Origin: a virus
Direction: 5' to 3' (one strand)
Length of the DNA stretch: 25,011 bases
IMG/VR virus record: IMGVR_UViG_3300048837_000418
Span: 1-25,011 of that record
Shown here one piece after another: positions 1-6,617 of the stretch. A model generated the notes under the pieces. That model ran no database searches and had not been told where the DNA came from. It saw nothing but the letters and a program-made list of their open reading frames with translations. The position numbers and the translations under genes are program-made. Positions within the stretch are counted from its first letter, which is position 1. Each line of letters begins with the position of its first letter.

Positions 1-247
1 GATCGGCACCAAATTCGCACGACCTAAATGCGTTGGGGTGACTCCCACTAAGCCGGGAGAACCCGGTTTAGGCCACGCAACCTACCTGCCGGGTCTATCG
101 GTACCGCTAGTCACGGAAACGGGCAGGGTGCGAACCAAATTCGCTGCGACCCTCCCGCTGCGAAATCTCGCAAGTCGTGGTCACGACGTAAGCGAGCGCC
201 ATCGGGCTGACCGCCGTGGGTGGCACCTACAAGGGCGTGTCGTCGTT
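1..247 (+). other. Structured non-coding region of unknown identity
   Basis: No convincing protein gene is seen here. The sequence forms a chain of strong hairpins on the + strand: a 10-bp stem with an AGAA loop at 48-71, a long imperfect hairpin around 120-165 (CGGG-AGGGT pairing with ACCCT-CCCG, with an inner GCGAA/TTCGC stem), and a nested hairpin around 167-210 (TCTCGC/GCGAG enclosing GTCGTG/CACGAC). This density of pairing suggests a functional RNA. It could be a 5' extension of the permuted tmRNA precursor, the pseudoknot domain of an ordinary one-piece tmRNA whose 5' half lies upstream of the window, or a separate small RNA. I found no tag-like reading frame ending in AA in the first 40 bases, which argues weakly against the one-piece tmRNA reading. 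Identity is not established. Confidence 0.35.
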
Positions 248-600
248 GGCACCCTGTATTGCTGTGTGAAGTTTCGGTTCACTGTTTCGGACGGCGGTTC
301 AATTCCGCCCGGGTCCACCAGAAAGCGCCCTCATGCTACGTCAGGGCGCTTTCTCATGGGCCTGCAAGGTTTCGACGGGACGGAATGCGCCGCGATGGAC
401 AGCACGATAGCCGACTGCCGTAAGCAGCGGAAAACCTCAAGCGCCAATGATCCGGTGTTTGCTCACGCCCAAGCGGCCTGAGCCGGAGTCCGCGCACTCT
501 GTTACCAGACGCGCAGCCGGGATTTCTCCCGGCACCTTTAACCCTGCCGCGCGCCGAACGCCACAAGGGCTTCGCGCGGTTTGCCCGAACGCCACGGGCA
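248..600 (+). ncRNA. ssrA: Circularly permuted (two-piece) tmRNA
   Basis: tmRNA rescues stalled ribosomes and tags the unfinished protein for degradation. The acceptor piece comes first: a T-arm (GGCGG-TTCAATT-CCGCC, about 293-309) and an acceptor 3' strand ending in encoded CCA at 320. A spacer with an 11-bp hairpin (321-331/343-353) follows. The coding piece starts at about 358 as GGGCCTG, then the conserved GGTTTCGACGGGA. GGGCCUG pairs fully with CGGGUCC of the acceptor strand (five Watson-Crick and two GU pairs), so both pieces fit one molecule. ACAGCA near 400 can pair with TGCTGT near 265 as helix 2. The tag frame is at 443-481, and pseudoknot-like pairings (547-553 with 573-579) follow it. 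The 5' boundary is a guess. Permuted tmRNAs are known in alpha- and betaproteobacteria and cyanobacteria. The alternative is an ordinary tmRNA end followed by a second, truncated copy. Confidence 0.72.
443..481 (+). other. tmRNA proteolysis-tag reading frame
   Basis: Twelve codons from a GCC resume codon read ANDPVFAHAQAA and stop at TGA (479-481). Natural tmRNA tags commonly begin AN(D) and end in two alanines, as here. It sits 85 bases into the coding piece, just after a small pseudoknot-like fold (CTGC/GCAG with CCG/CGG, about 410-430), which is the usual position. The last four residues are AQAA rather than the common ALAA. The mature tag would have a tRNA-delivered alanine before these codons. 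Confidence 0.68.
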
Positions 601-623
601 CCGGCATCCCGCCGGTTTTCTTT
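594..623 (+). terminator. Intrinsic terminator after the tmRNA
   Basis: CCGGC (601-605) pairs with GCCGG (611-615) across an ATCCC loop, with extra GC-rich flanking sequence upstream, followed by TTTTCTTT (616-623). It would end the tmRNA transcript and separate it from the phage lysis genes. Confidence 0.65.
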
Positions 624-683
624 GATCGCCAGTCCGCGATTCTGCAAAAGCTTCGCGCAAGGCATTGAATCCGATACGGAAGA

Positions 684-704
684 TTGCTTGATCGTTGCTT
701 GATC
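684..704 (+). promoter_or_regulatory. Tandem direct repeat upstream of the first phage gene
   Basis: TTGCTTGATC occurs twice, at 684-693 and 695-704, with an 11-base period, about one DNA turn. The second copy runs into a TTGATCAA palindrome. It lies about 45 bases before the lipoprotein start, in the only spacer between the tmRNA terminator and the structural operon. A repeat of this spacing on one DNA face could bind an activator or repressor of late transcription. I could not identify a convincing -35/-10 pair, so this is a site candidate only. Confidence 0.3.
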
Positions 705-747
705 AAGTCGAATCCGTGTGGGCGTTATCTGCAATCCGAGGCCAACA

Positions 748-1401
748 ATGCGAATTCTCCTAGCCATCGCTGCGATTCTGGCCTTGGCCGGATGCGCTGC
801 GTCTCGAAATGCCCACTATGCGGCGCAGAGTGAGTACCGCAACGCCATCGCGCAACAGAACGCCGCGAAATTGGCGTCTGTCCAGTCTGCCGCTGCGACG
901 TGTGCGGATGACGTGTGCCGGGTGTCCGTGGCTGCTATGGCCGCGCTGGTCCAGTCTGAGCGGATCGAGCGGCCGGCGCAGTATCAGAGTGAGGCGGTGT
1001 CTGTCCTCGGGCTGGTGGAACGTGCGCTGAGCGTCGGCGCAGCGGTGTACGGGCAGAAAATCCAGGGCGATTCACTCGTCGAGCTGGCCGGTGTCGTTGC
1101 TGACAGTGCCGGCGACCGCAGCCAACATTTCGACTACAGCGACAACAGCACGACGGACAACAGCGTCAGCATTGCCGACAGCTACAACGCCGACAACGAC
1201 ACCAGCGGCGACACGATCAGCGACAGCTATAACGGCGACAGGATCGGCCGCGACGTGATCGGCGGCGATCGCACGGACAACTCCGGGGTCATCGGCGACG
1301 GCAACCGCTTCGAGTCTCCGGGGCCGATTGACAACAGCGACCCCGGGGATGACTGCAGCGGGGAAAGCTGCAACCCGACAACGCCAGCGGAGGGCGGCTA
1401 A
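748..1401 (+). CDS. Phage lipoprotein with Asp/Asn/Ser-rich repeat tail
   Basis: The start ATG at 748 follows GAGG at 738-741. The protein is 217 aa. It opens with a lipoprotein signal peptide ending LALAGC, so Cys16 should be lipidated and the protein exported to the cell envelope. Residues about 17-115 look helical with two cysteines (CADDVC). From about residue 120 the sequence turns into an acidic Asp/Asn/Ser/Gly-rich stretch with recurring DNS, DSYN and GD units, resembling a repetitive beta-solenoid or a Ca-binding linker. Its place at the head of a lysis cassette suggests a role in lysis or in the envelope, for example as an outer-membrane partner or an exclusion protein. The family is not recognised and the function is inferred only from position and signal. 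Confidence 0.75.
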   Translation: MRILLAIAAILALAGCAASRNAHYAAQSEYRNAIAQQNAAKLASVQSAAATCADDVCRVSVAAMAALVQSERIERPAQYQSEAVSVLGLVERALSVGAAVYGQKIQGDSLVELAGVVADSAGDRSQHFDYSDNSTTDNSVSIADSYNADNDTSGDTISDSYNGDRIGRDVIGGDRTDNSGVIGDGNRFESPGPIDNSDPGDDCSGESCNPTTPAEGG

Positions 1402-1403
1402 GG

Positions 1404-1682
1404 ATGTCACGACCGGAATTCGCCTCGCGCGTCAGCCTCGGTGACATCGTGACCGCGGTCGTGGCGATCATCGCTGCGGCCGGGTTCGCTTGGTCCACCC
1501 AAGCCGAAGTCCGGGTTCAGGCCCAGCGGATCGACGCGCTCGAATCGGTGCGCCAGTCCGACGAACGCAATCACGAACGGGACGATGCGAAACTGGAGGC
1601 ATCGTTGCGCGACATCAAAGAATCAATGCGTCGCCTTGAAGACAAGGTTGACCGGATCGCGGAGAAGGATCGTAGGCCGTGA
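1404..1682 (+). CDS. Membrane-anchored coiled-coil phage protein (possible i-spanin)
   Basis: The protein is 92 aa. One transmembrane helix at residues about 13-31 (IVTAVVAIIAAAGFAW) is followed by a highly charged heptad-like coiled coil to the end. This is an N-in, C-out layout with a periplasmic rod. It starts 2 bases after the lipoprotein stop with AAGG just upstream, and its end overlaps the endolysin start by 4 bases (GTGA), indicating translational coupling. An inner-membrane spanin subunit or a holin/antiholin-like accessory protein both fit. The single helix and long coiled coil favour a spanin-like role. Similar small TM plus coiled-coil proteins of unknown role are common in phage lysis regions. 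Confidence 0.65.
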   Translation: MSRPEFASRVSLGDIVTAVVAIIAAAGFAWSTQAEVRVQAQRIDALESVRQSDERNHERDDAKLEASLRDIKESMRRLEDKVDRIAEKDRRP

Positions 1683-2077
1683 GCCTGACACCACGCGACC
1701 TCAAGCGCCTTGAAGGCGTCAACGCTGACCTTGTGCGCGTTGTGAAGATCGCGGCCGGCATGGTCCCGCTGATGGTCATCGAAGGACTGCGCACGCGCGA
1801 GCGGCAAGCGGAACTGTACGCCATTGGCCGCACGAAGCCGGGCAAGCCGGTGACGTGGACACTCAACAGCAAGCATTGCGATGGGATGGCGGTTGACGTT
1901 GCGCCGCTCCCGCTGGACTGGAACGACCACAAAGCATTCTTCACCGTTGCTGGCGCGATGCACGCAGCCGCACAACGCATCGGCGTGACCTTGCGTCATG
2001 GCGGTGATTGGGATGGTGACGGCATCTATGGCGAGCGCGGGGAATCGGACCTGCCTCACTTCGAACTGAGGGACTGA
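1679..2077 (+). CDS. Endolysin, peptidase M15-type (D-Ala-D-Ala carboxypeptidase/endopeptidase fold)
   Basis: The protein is 132 aa and starts at GTG 1679, overlapping the preceding gene by 4 bases. It has the zinc-peptidase signature of the M15 family: SKHCDGMAVDV (the SxHxxGxAxD metal-site motif, residues about 62-72) and the C-terminal DLPHFEL motif that supplies the last zinc histidine. The upstream REGL-like helix motif is present as IEGLRTRERQAELY. These enzymes cut the peptide cross-links of peptidoglycan and release progeny phage. There is no signal peptide, so it should need the holin encoded next. The length is typical of single-domain M15C phage endolysins. Confidence 0.88.
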   Translation: MSLTPRDLKRLEGVNADLVRVVKIAAGMVPLMVIEGLRTRERQAELYAIGRTKPGKPVTWTLNSKHCDGMAVDVAPLPLDWNDHKAFFTVAGAMHAAAQRIGVTLRHGGDWDGDGIYGERGESDLPHFELRD

Positions 2078-2079
2078 CC

Positions 2080-2370
2080 ATGCTCGCGAAACTGAAAGCG
2101 TTCCTGGCCCTCCTGCGCCACGGCGAGGAAGTGTCCAACGTCGAAGCATGGAAGCGCCGCCAGATCACGGCCGGAATGCTCGTTTCGCTGCTGGCCGCTG
2201 CTGTCGCATTGGCGCGAAGCTTCGGAATCGAGATCGACACGAACAACGTGCAGCTCGAAAGCGTCGCGCTGGGCATCCTCTCAATCTACGGCCTTGCCGA
2301 TTCGGTGCTGACTGCGATCACGTCGAAGCGGGCCGGTGTGCTGCCGAGCAAGAAGCCGAAGCCCGAATGA
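2080..2370 (+). CDS. Holin
   Basis: The protein is 96 aa. After a charged N-terminal segment there are two hydrophobic stretches, residues about 30-47 (ITAGMLVSLLAAAVALA) and about 60-79 (VALGILSIYGLADSVLTAI), then a basic Lys/Pro-rich tail (KKPKPE). This matches a small two-helix holin. It lies directly after the endolysin, 2 bases from its stop, with GAGGGAC as ribosome-binding site. Its stop overlaps the start of the next lipoprotein gene (ATGA). Holins permeabilise the inner membrane at a set time and let the endolysin reach the wall. Confidence 0.75.
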   Translation: MLAKLKAFLALLRHGEEVSNVEAWKRRQITAGMLVSLLAAAVALARSFGIEIDTNNVQLESVALGILSIYGLADSVLTAITSKRAGVLPSKKPKPE

Positions 2371-2585
2371 TCCGCCTCGCGCCGGCCCTGCTACTCGCCG
2401 GCTGCGCTACTTGCAACGTATCCCCGCACGCATTGCCCGCGTGCCCGCACGACATGCCCTGTCAGTTCACCGACAGGGGCGCCATCGTCTACCTGGAGTG
2501 TTCCGAACATGAGCAAGCTCATCGCGATCATCAAGATCGTCGCGCAACTGTTGCCGGCGATCATCGAAGCCATCCGAGCAATTGA
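2367..2585 (+). CDS. Small lipoprotein, o-spanin-like
   Basis: The protein is 72 aa, and its ATG at 2367 overlaps the holin stop. It begins MIRLAPALLLAGC, a very short signal peptide with a clear lipobox (LAGC, lipidated Cys13). The mature part is only about 60 aa, rich in Cys, Pro and His. Small outer-membrane lipoproteins next to holin and endolysin are usually o-spanins (Rz1 type), which fuse inner and outer membranes at the last step of lysis. The last 77 bases overlap the next gene in another frame, so its C-terminus is encoded over that gene's start, an overlap common for spanin genes. Partner candidate: the coiled-coil protein at 1404-1682. Confidence 0.6.
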   Translation: MIRLAPALLLAGCATCNVSPHALPACPHDMPCQFTDRGAIVYLECSEHEQAHRDHQDRRATVAGDHRSHPSN

Positions 2586-2772
2586 GGCCGCGATCCCGCA
2601 GTCGGGACAGGGCGCGCAGAAACTTGCGCTTGTCCGCGAGCTGATCGAAGCCGCGTTTGAGGCCGTGCAGGATGCCGGCGTGACGTTCGCGGAAGTCTGG
2701 CCGGCCATCCAGCGCATCGTTGCCAAGATCGTCGCCGCGTTCAACGCCTCCGGCATCTTCGCGAAGGGCTGA
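2509..2772 (+). CDS. Amphipathic helical phage protein, unknown
   Basis: The protein is 87 aa, nearly all predicted helix, with Ile/Ala-rich amphipathic segments (MSKLIAIIKIVAQLL at the start; IQRIVAKIVAAF near the end). No enzymatic motif is visible. GGAG precedes the ATG by about 10 bases. Its stop overlaps the HNH gene start by one base. It lies at the end of the lysis cassette and could be a membrane-active accessory or antiholin-like protein. The function is unknown. Confidence 0.6.
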   Translation: MSKLIAIIKIVAQLLPAIIEAIRAIEAAIPQSGQGAQKLALVRELIEAAFEAVQDAGVTFAEVWPAIQRIVAKIVAAFNASGIFAKG

Positions 2773-3113
2773 TGCCTCGCGCACCCTCCACGCTCCGCGT
2801 GCAGCGCCCGACGACACCCGTCGTGCGCTATGCAGAGCGTGAGGCCGTCGCCAGCCGCCAGCATCGCCGGGCACTGGCCACGAACAGCGCGGCATGGCGT
2901 GCCATCCGCGCGAGCGTGCTGCGTGCTGAGCCGCTGTGTCGGGTATGCAAGGCGCGCGGACGATTCACCGCAGCCAGCTGCGTCGACCACGTCGATGCCA
3001 ACCCTGGCAACAATGACCTGACCAACCTGCAGCCGCTCTGCTCACCCTGCCACGCCCGCAAGACCGCGGCGGAAGATGGTGGGTTCGGCAATCGTAAGAA
3101 GGCGCGAGCGTGA
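2772..3113 (+). CDS. HNH endonuclease
   Basis: The protein is 113 aa. The HNH domain occupies residues about 45-105: CRVC (first zinc pair), CVDHVD with the catalytic-region His, then LTNLQPLCSPCHARKT carrying the Asn, the second CxxC pair and the final His. Phage HNH nucleases next to the terminase genes are known, for example in HK97-type phages, to be needed with TerL for cos cutting. The gene is immediately upstream of a non-coding 145-base gap and the small terminase, as expected for that role. The basic N-terminus probably contacts DNA. Confidence 0.88.
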   Translation: MPRAPSTLRVQRPTTPVVRYAEREAVASRQHRRALATNSAAWRAIRASVLRAEPLCRVCKARGRFTAASCVDHVDANPGNNDLTNLQPLCSPCHARKTAAEDGGFGNRKKARA

Positions 3114-3258
3114 AACATCGCGTTCCACACTACGCGAGTTTGCCGCGCGCTCGCGGGGCCCCGCCCGGGGCGGGTCAAAACTCTGGGGCCTTTGACCACG
3201 ACACGGGCTGCCTAGGCAAATTTTCGCACCGTCAGAATTTTGATCCGGAATTTCAGAC
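3114..3258 (+). other. Candidate packaging (cos) region
   Basis: A non-coding gap between HNH and small terminase, the usual site of cos in HNH-encoding siphophages. It contains a GC block with GGGGCCCC and CCCGGGGCGGG (about 3155-3174), a dyad GGTCAAA (3173-3179) / TTTGACC (3191-3197), and a perfect 10-bp palindrome TGCCTAGGCA (3209-3218). AT-rich DNA with TTTT follows up to the TerS start. The dyads could be terminase-binding and nicking sites. No cohesive end can be assigned from sequence alone. Confidence 0.4.
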
Positions 3259-3681
3259 ATGGCCCGCAAGCCGACTCCGCACAACCTGAAGGTGATCGCC
3301 GGGACGGATCGTCCTGACCGTGCGCCGCCGAAGGACATGCCGGAGTTCGACTCGGTTTCGGTGATGCCGGCGCCGCCGCAGCATCTGAATCCGGATGGCC
3401 GGGAAATGTGGTTCGACATCGGCGGCAAGTTGGTCGACGCCAAGGTGCTGCAGTCGGTCGACCTGTACGCGCTCGAACAACTGTGCGTTCGCTGGCAGTC
3501 GCACCGCCAGCTCGCGAAGGCGGGCATCCCGGCGACGGCTGCTGACGACAACGCGCTGAAGGCGCTGTTTTCCGAGTTCGGCCTGACGCCGGCGAGCCGT
3601 CGAAAGGTGGGAGTGAGTGACACGAATGGCCGCCAAGGCAACGCGTTCAAGCAACGCGGCGCCGCCAACCGGCCCGCGTGA
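3259..3681 (+). CDS. terS: Terminase small subunit, P27 family
   Basis: The protein is 140 aa. The overall pattern is that of P27-type small terminases: basic N-terminus (MARKPTPHNLKVIAGT), a middle helix set (DLYALEQLCVRWQ), and the C-terminal signature LTPASRRKV. The small subunit binds the packaging site and hands the DNA to the large subunit. The end overlaps the start of the large-terminase frame by 65 bases. The ATG at 3259 has only a weak ribosome-binding site (GGAA), but no better start is visible. Confidence 0.88.
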   Translation: MARKPTPHNLKVIAGTDRPDRAPPKDMPEFDSVSVMPAPPQHLNPDGREMWFDIGGKLVDAKVLQSVDLYALEQLCVRWQSHRQLAKAGIPATAADDNALKALFSEFGLTPASRRKVGVSDTNGRQGNAFKQRGAANRPA

Positions 3682-5362
3682 TTTCGTCCAGGTCGCGACC
3701 GCGTACGCGCGCGAAGCGACCGCCGACCGAAAGGGCAAGAAGTTCGGGAAGTGGATCCGGCTCGCCGCCGCCCGCTTCCTGCGTGACCTGAAGACTGCGA
3801 AGTCCAAGGGCGCGCCGTTCAAGTTCGACCCTTGGTGGGCGAACGATGTCTGCCTGTTCGCCGAATCGCTGCCGCATGTTGAAGGCGTGTGGGACACGCC
3901 GACGATCGTGCTGCACCCGTCGCACGTGTTCTTCCTGGTGAACCTGTTCGGGTTCCGGAAGCCGGACGGCACGCGCCGATTCACCACCGCGCTGTTCGCG
4001 GTGGCGCGCAAGAACGCCAAGTCGACGCTGGCGGCGATCATCCTGCTGTACTGCCTGTGCTGCGAAGGCGAGGTCGGGCCGCAGGCGATCACCGCAGCCA
4101 CGACCGGGCAGCAGGCCCGTATCGTGTTCAACGTCGCGAAGCGGATGGTCGAGAAGACCCCGGACCTGCGCGAGGCGTTCAACTTGGAACCGTTCGCGAA
4201 CGCCATCGCGGCGTATGCGAACGGCGGGACCGCGAAGCCGATCAACGCGAAGGCGAGCACCCAGGACGGCTTGAACCCGTCCATGGTGTCGCTGGACGAA
4301 GTCCACGCGCACAAGACGCACGACTTGCTGAACGTGCTGAAGTCGGCAGCCGGTGCGCGCAAGAACCCGCTGTTTCTGTACACCACGACCGAGGGCTACG
4401 AATCGCCAGGGCCGTGGCCGGAGCAGCGCCGCTTCGCCGAGCAGCTGCTCGAACAGGCGGTGGAAGCCGAGCACTACCTCGCGCTGATCTACTCGGTCGA
4501 CGAAGCCGACCACGACTTCGACCCGAAGTGCTGGATCAAGGCCAATCCGCTGGCCGACGTGAACGCGATCCTGCTGAAGGAGATCGCGAAGGAAGCGATC
4601 GAGGCCAAGGCGATGCCAGGCCGGCACGCCGAGTTCAAGATCAAGCGCCTGAACCGGCGCGCCGCGGCGGCGAATGCGTGGGTCAACATCGAGCGGTGGC
4701 TCCGGTGCTCAGGCGACGCCGACGAAGAAGTGCTGCTGCGCACGCCGTGCGTCGGCGCGCTCGACCTCGCGAGCACGCGCGACATGTGCGCGTTCGCGCT
4801 GGTCTGGCGCATCGGCGACCGGTGGGTGGTCCGGGTCTGGTACTGGGTGCCGGCAGATGCCGTGGCCCAGCGCACCGAGCGCGGTACCGTGCCCTATGCC
4901 GGATGGGTGGCCTCCGGGCACATCACGCAGACCGATGGCGACGTCACCGACTACGCGGCGATCGAGGCCAAGGTCAACGAACTGCGCGAGCGGTACCAGG
5001 TGACGCAGATCGCCTATGACCAGTGGAACGCGAGCGACTTGGTGAACCGCCTGGTGGCCGACGGCGCGCCGATGGTGCAGTTCATCCAGGGCGCGCGCAG
5101 CTACCACCCGGCCATGCAGGAACTGGAAATGGCCTACACCTCCGGGCGCCTGGATCACGCCGGCAACCCGGTGCTCACCTGGAACGCGGCCAACCTGGTC
5201 GCGCGGCAGGACCAGAACCTCAACAACGCGCCTGACCGCAAGCGGTCGGCCGACAAGATCGACGGCATGTGTGCGGTGCTCATGGGCATCGGCACGACGC
5301 TGGCGAAACCCGAACCCACCCCGCAGTCGGTCTATGACCGGCGCGAAATGCTGATGGTGTGA
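3617..5362 (+). CDS. terL: Terminase large subunit (packaging ATPase/nuclease)
   Basis: The protein is 581 aa from GTG 3617 (AGGTGG six bases before). An ATG at 3626 is a less well-spaced alternative. The ATPase domain has a Walker A-like loop VARKNAKS (residues 129-136) and Walker B MVSLDE (Asp227, Glu228). The second half is an RNase-H-like nuclease, with the first acidic residue likely Asp383 in GALDLAST and later acidic positions around IAYDQW. The sequence fits the HK97-like Terminase_1 group in length and motif order. It drives DNA into the prohead through the portal and cuts the ends, probably with the HNH protein. Confidence 0.95.
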   Translation: MTRMAAKATRSSNAAPPTGPRDFVQVATAYAREATADRKGKKFGKWIRLAAARFLRDLKTAKSKGAPFKFDPWWANDVCLFAESLPHVEGVWDTPTIVLHPSHVFFLVNLFGFRKPDGTRRFTTALFAVARKNAKSTLAAIILLYCLCCEGEVGPQAITAATTGQQARIVFNVAKRMVEKTPDLREAFNLEPFANAIAAYANGGTAKPINAKASTQDGLNPSMVSLDEVHAHKTHDLLNVLKSAAGARKNPLFLYTTTEGYESPGPWPEQRRFAEQLLEQAVEAEHYLALIYSVDEADHDFDPKCWIKANPLADVNAILLKEIAKEAIEAKAMPGRHAEFKIKRLNRRAAAANAWVNIERWLRCSGDADEEVLLRTPCVGALDLASTRDMCAFALVWRIGDRWVVRVWYWVPADAVAQRTERGTVPYAGWVASGHITQTDGDVTDYAAIEAKVNELRERYQVTQIAYDQWNASDLVNRLVADGAPMVQFIQGARSYHPAMQELEMAYTSGRLDHAGNPVLTWNAANLVARQDQNLNNAPDRKRSADKIDGMCAVLMGIGTTLAKPEPTPQSVYDRREMLMV

Positions 5363-5366
5363 CTCA

Positions 5367-6617
5367 ATGGCATGGCTTGACTGGCTGCGGACCCCGAAAA
5401 ATCGAGCGTCCGGCGCCGGCGGTGCGCGTGCCGCATTCGAAGCGCTGGATCTGAACGATCCGCTGATTGCCGAATTCCTCCGCAATGGCGAGCTGGCAAA
5501 CAGCGGCGCGACCGTGAACCGCGACAGCGCGATGCGCGTGGCCGCGGTCTATGCCTGCGTCCGCATCATCGCCGGCGCGGTGTCGTCGATGCCGCTGAAG
5601 CTGTACACGCAGCAGGATCGCACCCGCGTCGAGGCGTCCGACCATCCGATCAATCGGCTGATCGCCCACAAGCCGAACGAATGGCAGACATCGAAGCGCT
5701 GGCGGCACCTGATGCAGTCGCACATGCTGCTCGACGGCAACGGCTACTCGCTGATCGCGGGTGGCCGCCGTCGTCCGCTGGCGCTGTATCCGCTCGATCC
5801 GAAGCGCATGCAGGTCGAACAGAAGGCCGACTTGTCGCTGTCGTACCGGTACGAAAAGAAGAACGGTCATAGCGTCACTTTCGACCAGGACGAGATCCTG
5901 CACCTGCGCGGCATGTCGCTCGATGGCATCACCGGCCTGTCGCCTGTTGCGTACGCGCGCGAAGCCATCGGCCTGGCGATTCAGGGCGAGCGCCACGGCG
6001 CGTCGCTGCACAAGAACGGCATGCAGGTCGGGTCTGTGCTGAAGTTTCCGAATGGCTTGTCCGATGCCGCCTACAAGCGGCTGAAGGACGGTCTCGAACA
6101 GTTCCGCGGCACCGCCAACGCGCACAAGAACCTGATCCTCGAAGAGGGCGGCGACTTCGCGGCGACCATGAGTAACGTCGACGCGCAGTGGCTGGAAAAC
6201 CGCAAGTTCCAGCGCGGCGACATCTTCATGTTTTACGGCGTGCCACCGCACATGGCTGGCGACACCGAGAAGTCGACCAGCTGGGGCACCGGCCTCGAAC
6301 AGCAGTCGCAGGGATTCGTCAGCTACACACTCGACGACTGGCTGACCGAGTGGGAGCAATCCCTCGCGGCTGCGCTGGTCACCGACGACACCCAGTATTT
6401 CAAGTTCACGCGCGCCTCGCTGGTGCGCGGCGACATCAAGACGCGCTACGGCGCCTACGCCGTCGGCCTGACCAACGGATTCCTGACCCCGAACGAATGC
6501 CGCGCAATGGAAGAACTGCCTCCGATGGACGGCGGCGACACCCTGCGCGTGCCTCTGAACACGGCACCGATCACCGACGCGAAGGAAACGGAAGATGAGC
6601 CTGCGACCCCTGCCTGA
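5367..6617 (+). CDS. Portal protein, HK97 family
   Basis: The protein is 416 aa, the usual length for HK97-type portals. Recognisable features are AVYACVRIIAGAVSSMPLKLY near residues 55-80, the stretch LLDGNGYSLI (about 120-130), EILHLRG, and the C-terminal FYGVPPHMAGD segment. The dodecameric portal sits at one capsid vertex and is the channel for DNA entry and exit and the docking point for head-tail connectors. It begins 4 bases after the terL stop and ends 23 bases inside the protease gene. Confidence 0.95.
   Translation: MAWLDWLRTPKNRASGAGGARAAFEALDLNDPLIAEFLRNGELANSGATVNRDSAMRVAAVYACVRIIAGAVSSMPLKLYTQQDRTRVEASDHPINRLIAHKPNEWQTSKRWRHLMQSHMLLDGNGYSLIAGGRRRPLALYPLDPKRMQVEQKADLSLSYRYEKKNGHSVTFDQDEILHLRGMSLDGITGLSPVAYAREAIGLAIQGERHGASLHKNGMQVGSVLKFPNGLSDAAYKRLKDGLEQFRGTANAHKNLILEEGGDFAATMSNVDAQWLENRKFQRGDIFMFYGVPPHMAGDTEKSTSWGTGLEQQSQGFVSYTLDDWLTEWEQSLAAALVTDDTQYFKFTRASLVRGDIKTRYGAYAVGLTNGFLTPNECRAMEELPPMDGGDTLRVPLNTAPITDAKETEDEPATPA

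Noticed and set aside
57-72. Short resemblance to the conserved 3' end of RNase P RNA (AGAACCCGGTTTA)
   Set aside because: The other conserved RNase P blocks are absent nearby, so the match is probably coincidental.
321-353. Hairpin after CCA as a terminator of a standard tmRNA
   Set aside because: There is only a short T-run (TTTCT), and the conserved tmRNA 5' end follows within four bases with a complementary acceptor strand. It is better read as the spacer of a permuted gene, though not fully excluded.
38-481. A 147-codon + strand reading frame across the left end
   Set aside because: It spans the tmRNA acceptor end, the spacer hairpin and the coding piece. Only its last 12 codons, the tag, are meaningful.
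3253-4386. Long - strand frame opposite the terminase genes
   Set aside because: It covers two well-supported + strand genes and has no recognisable motif or ribosome-binding site.
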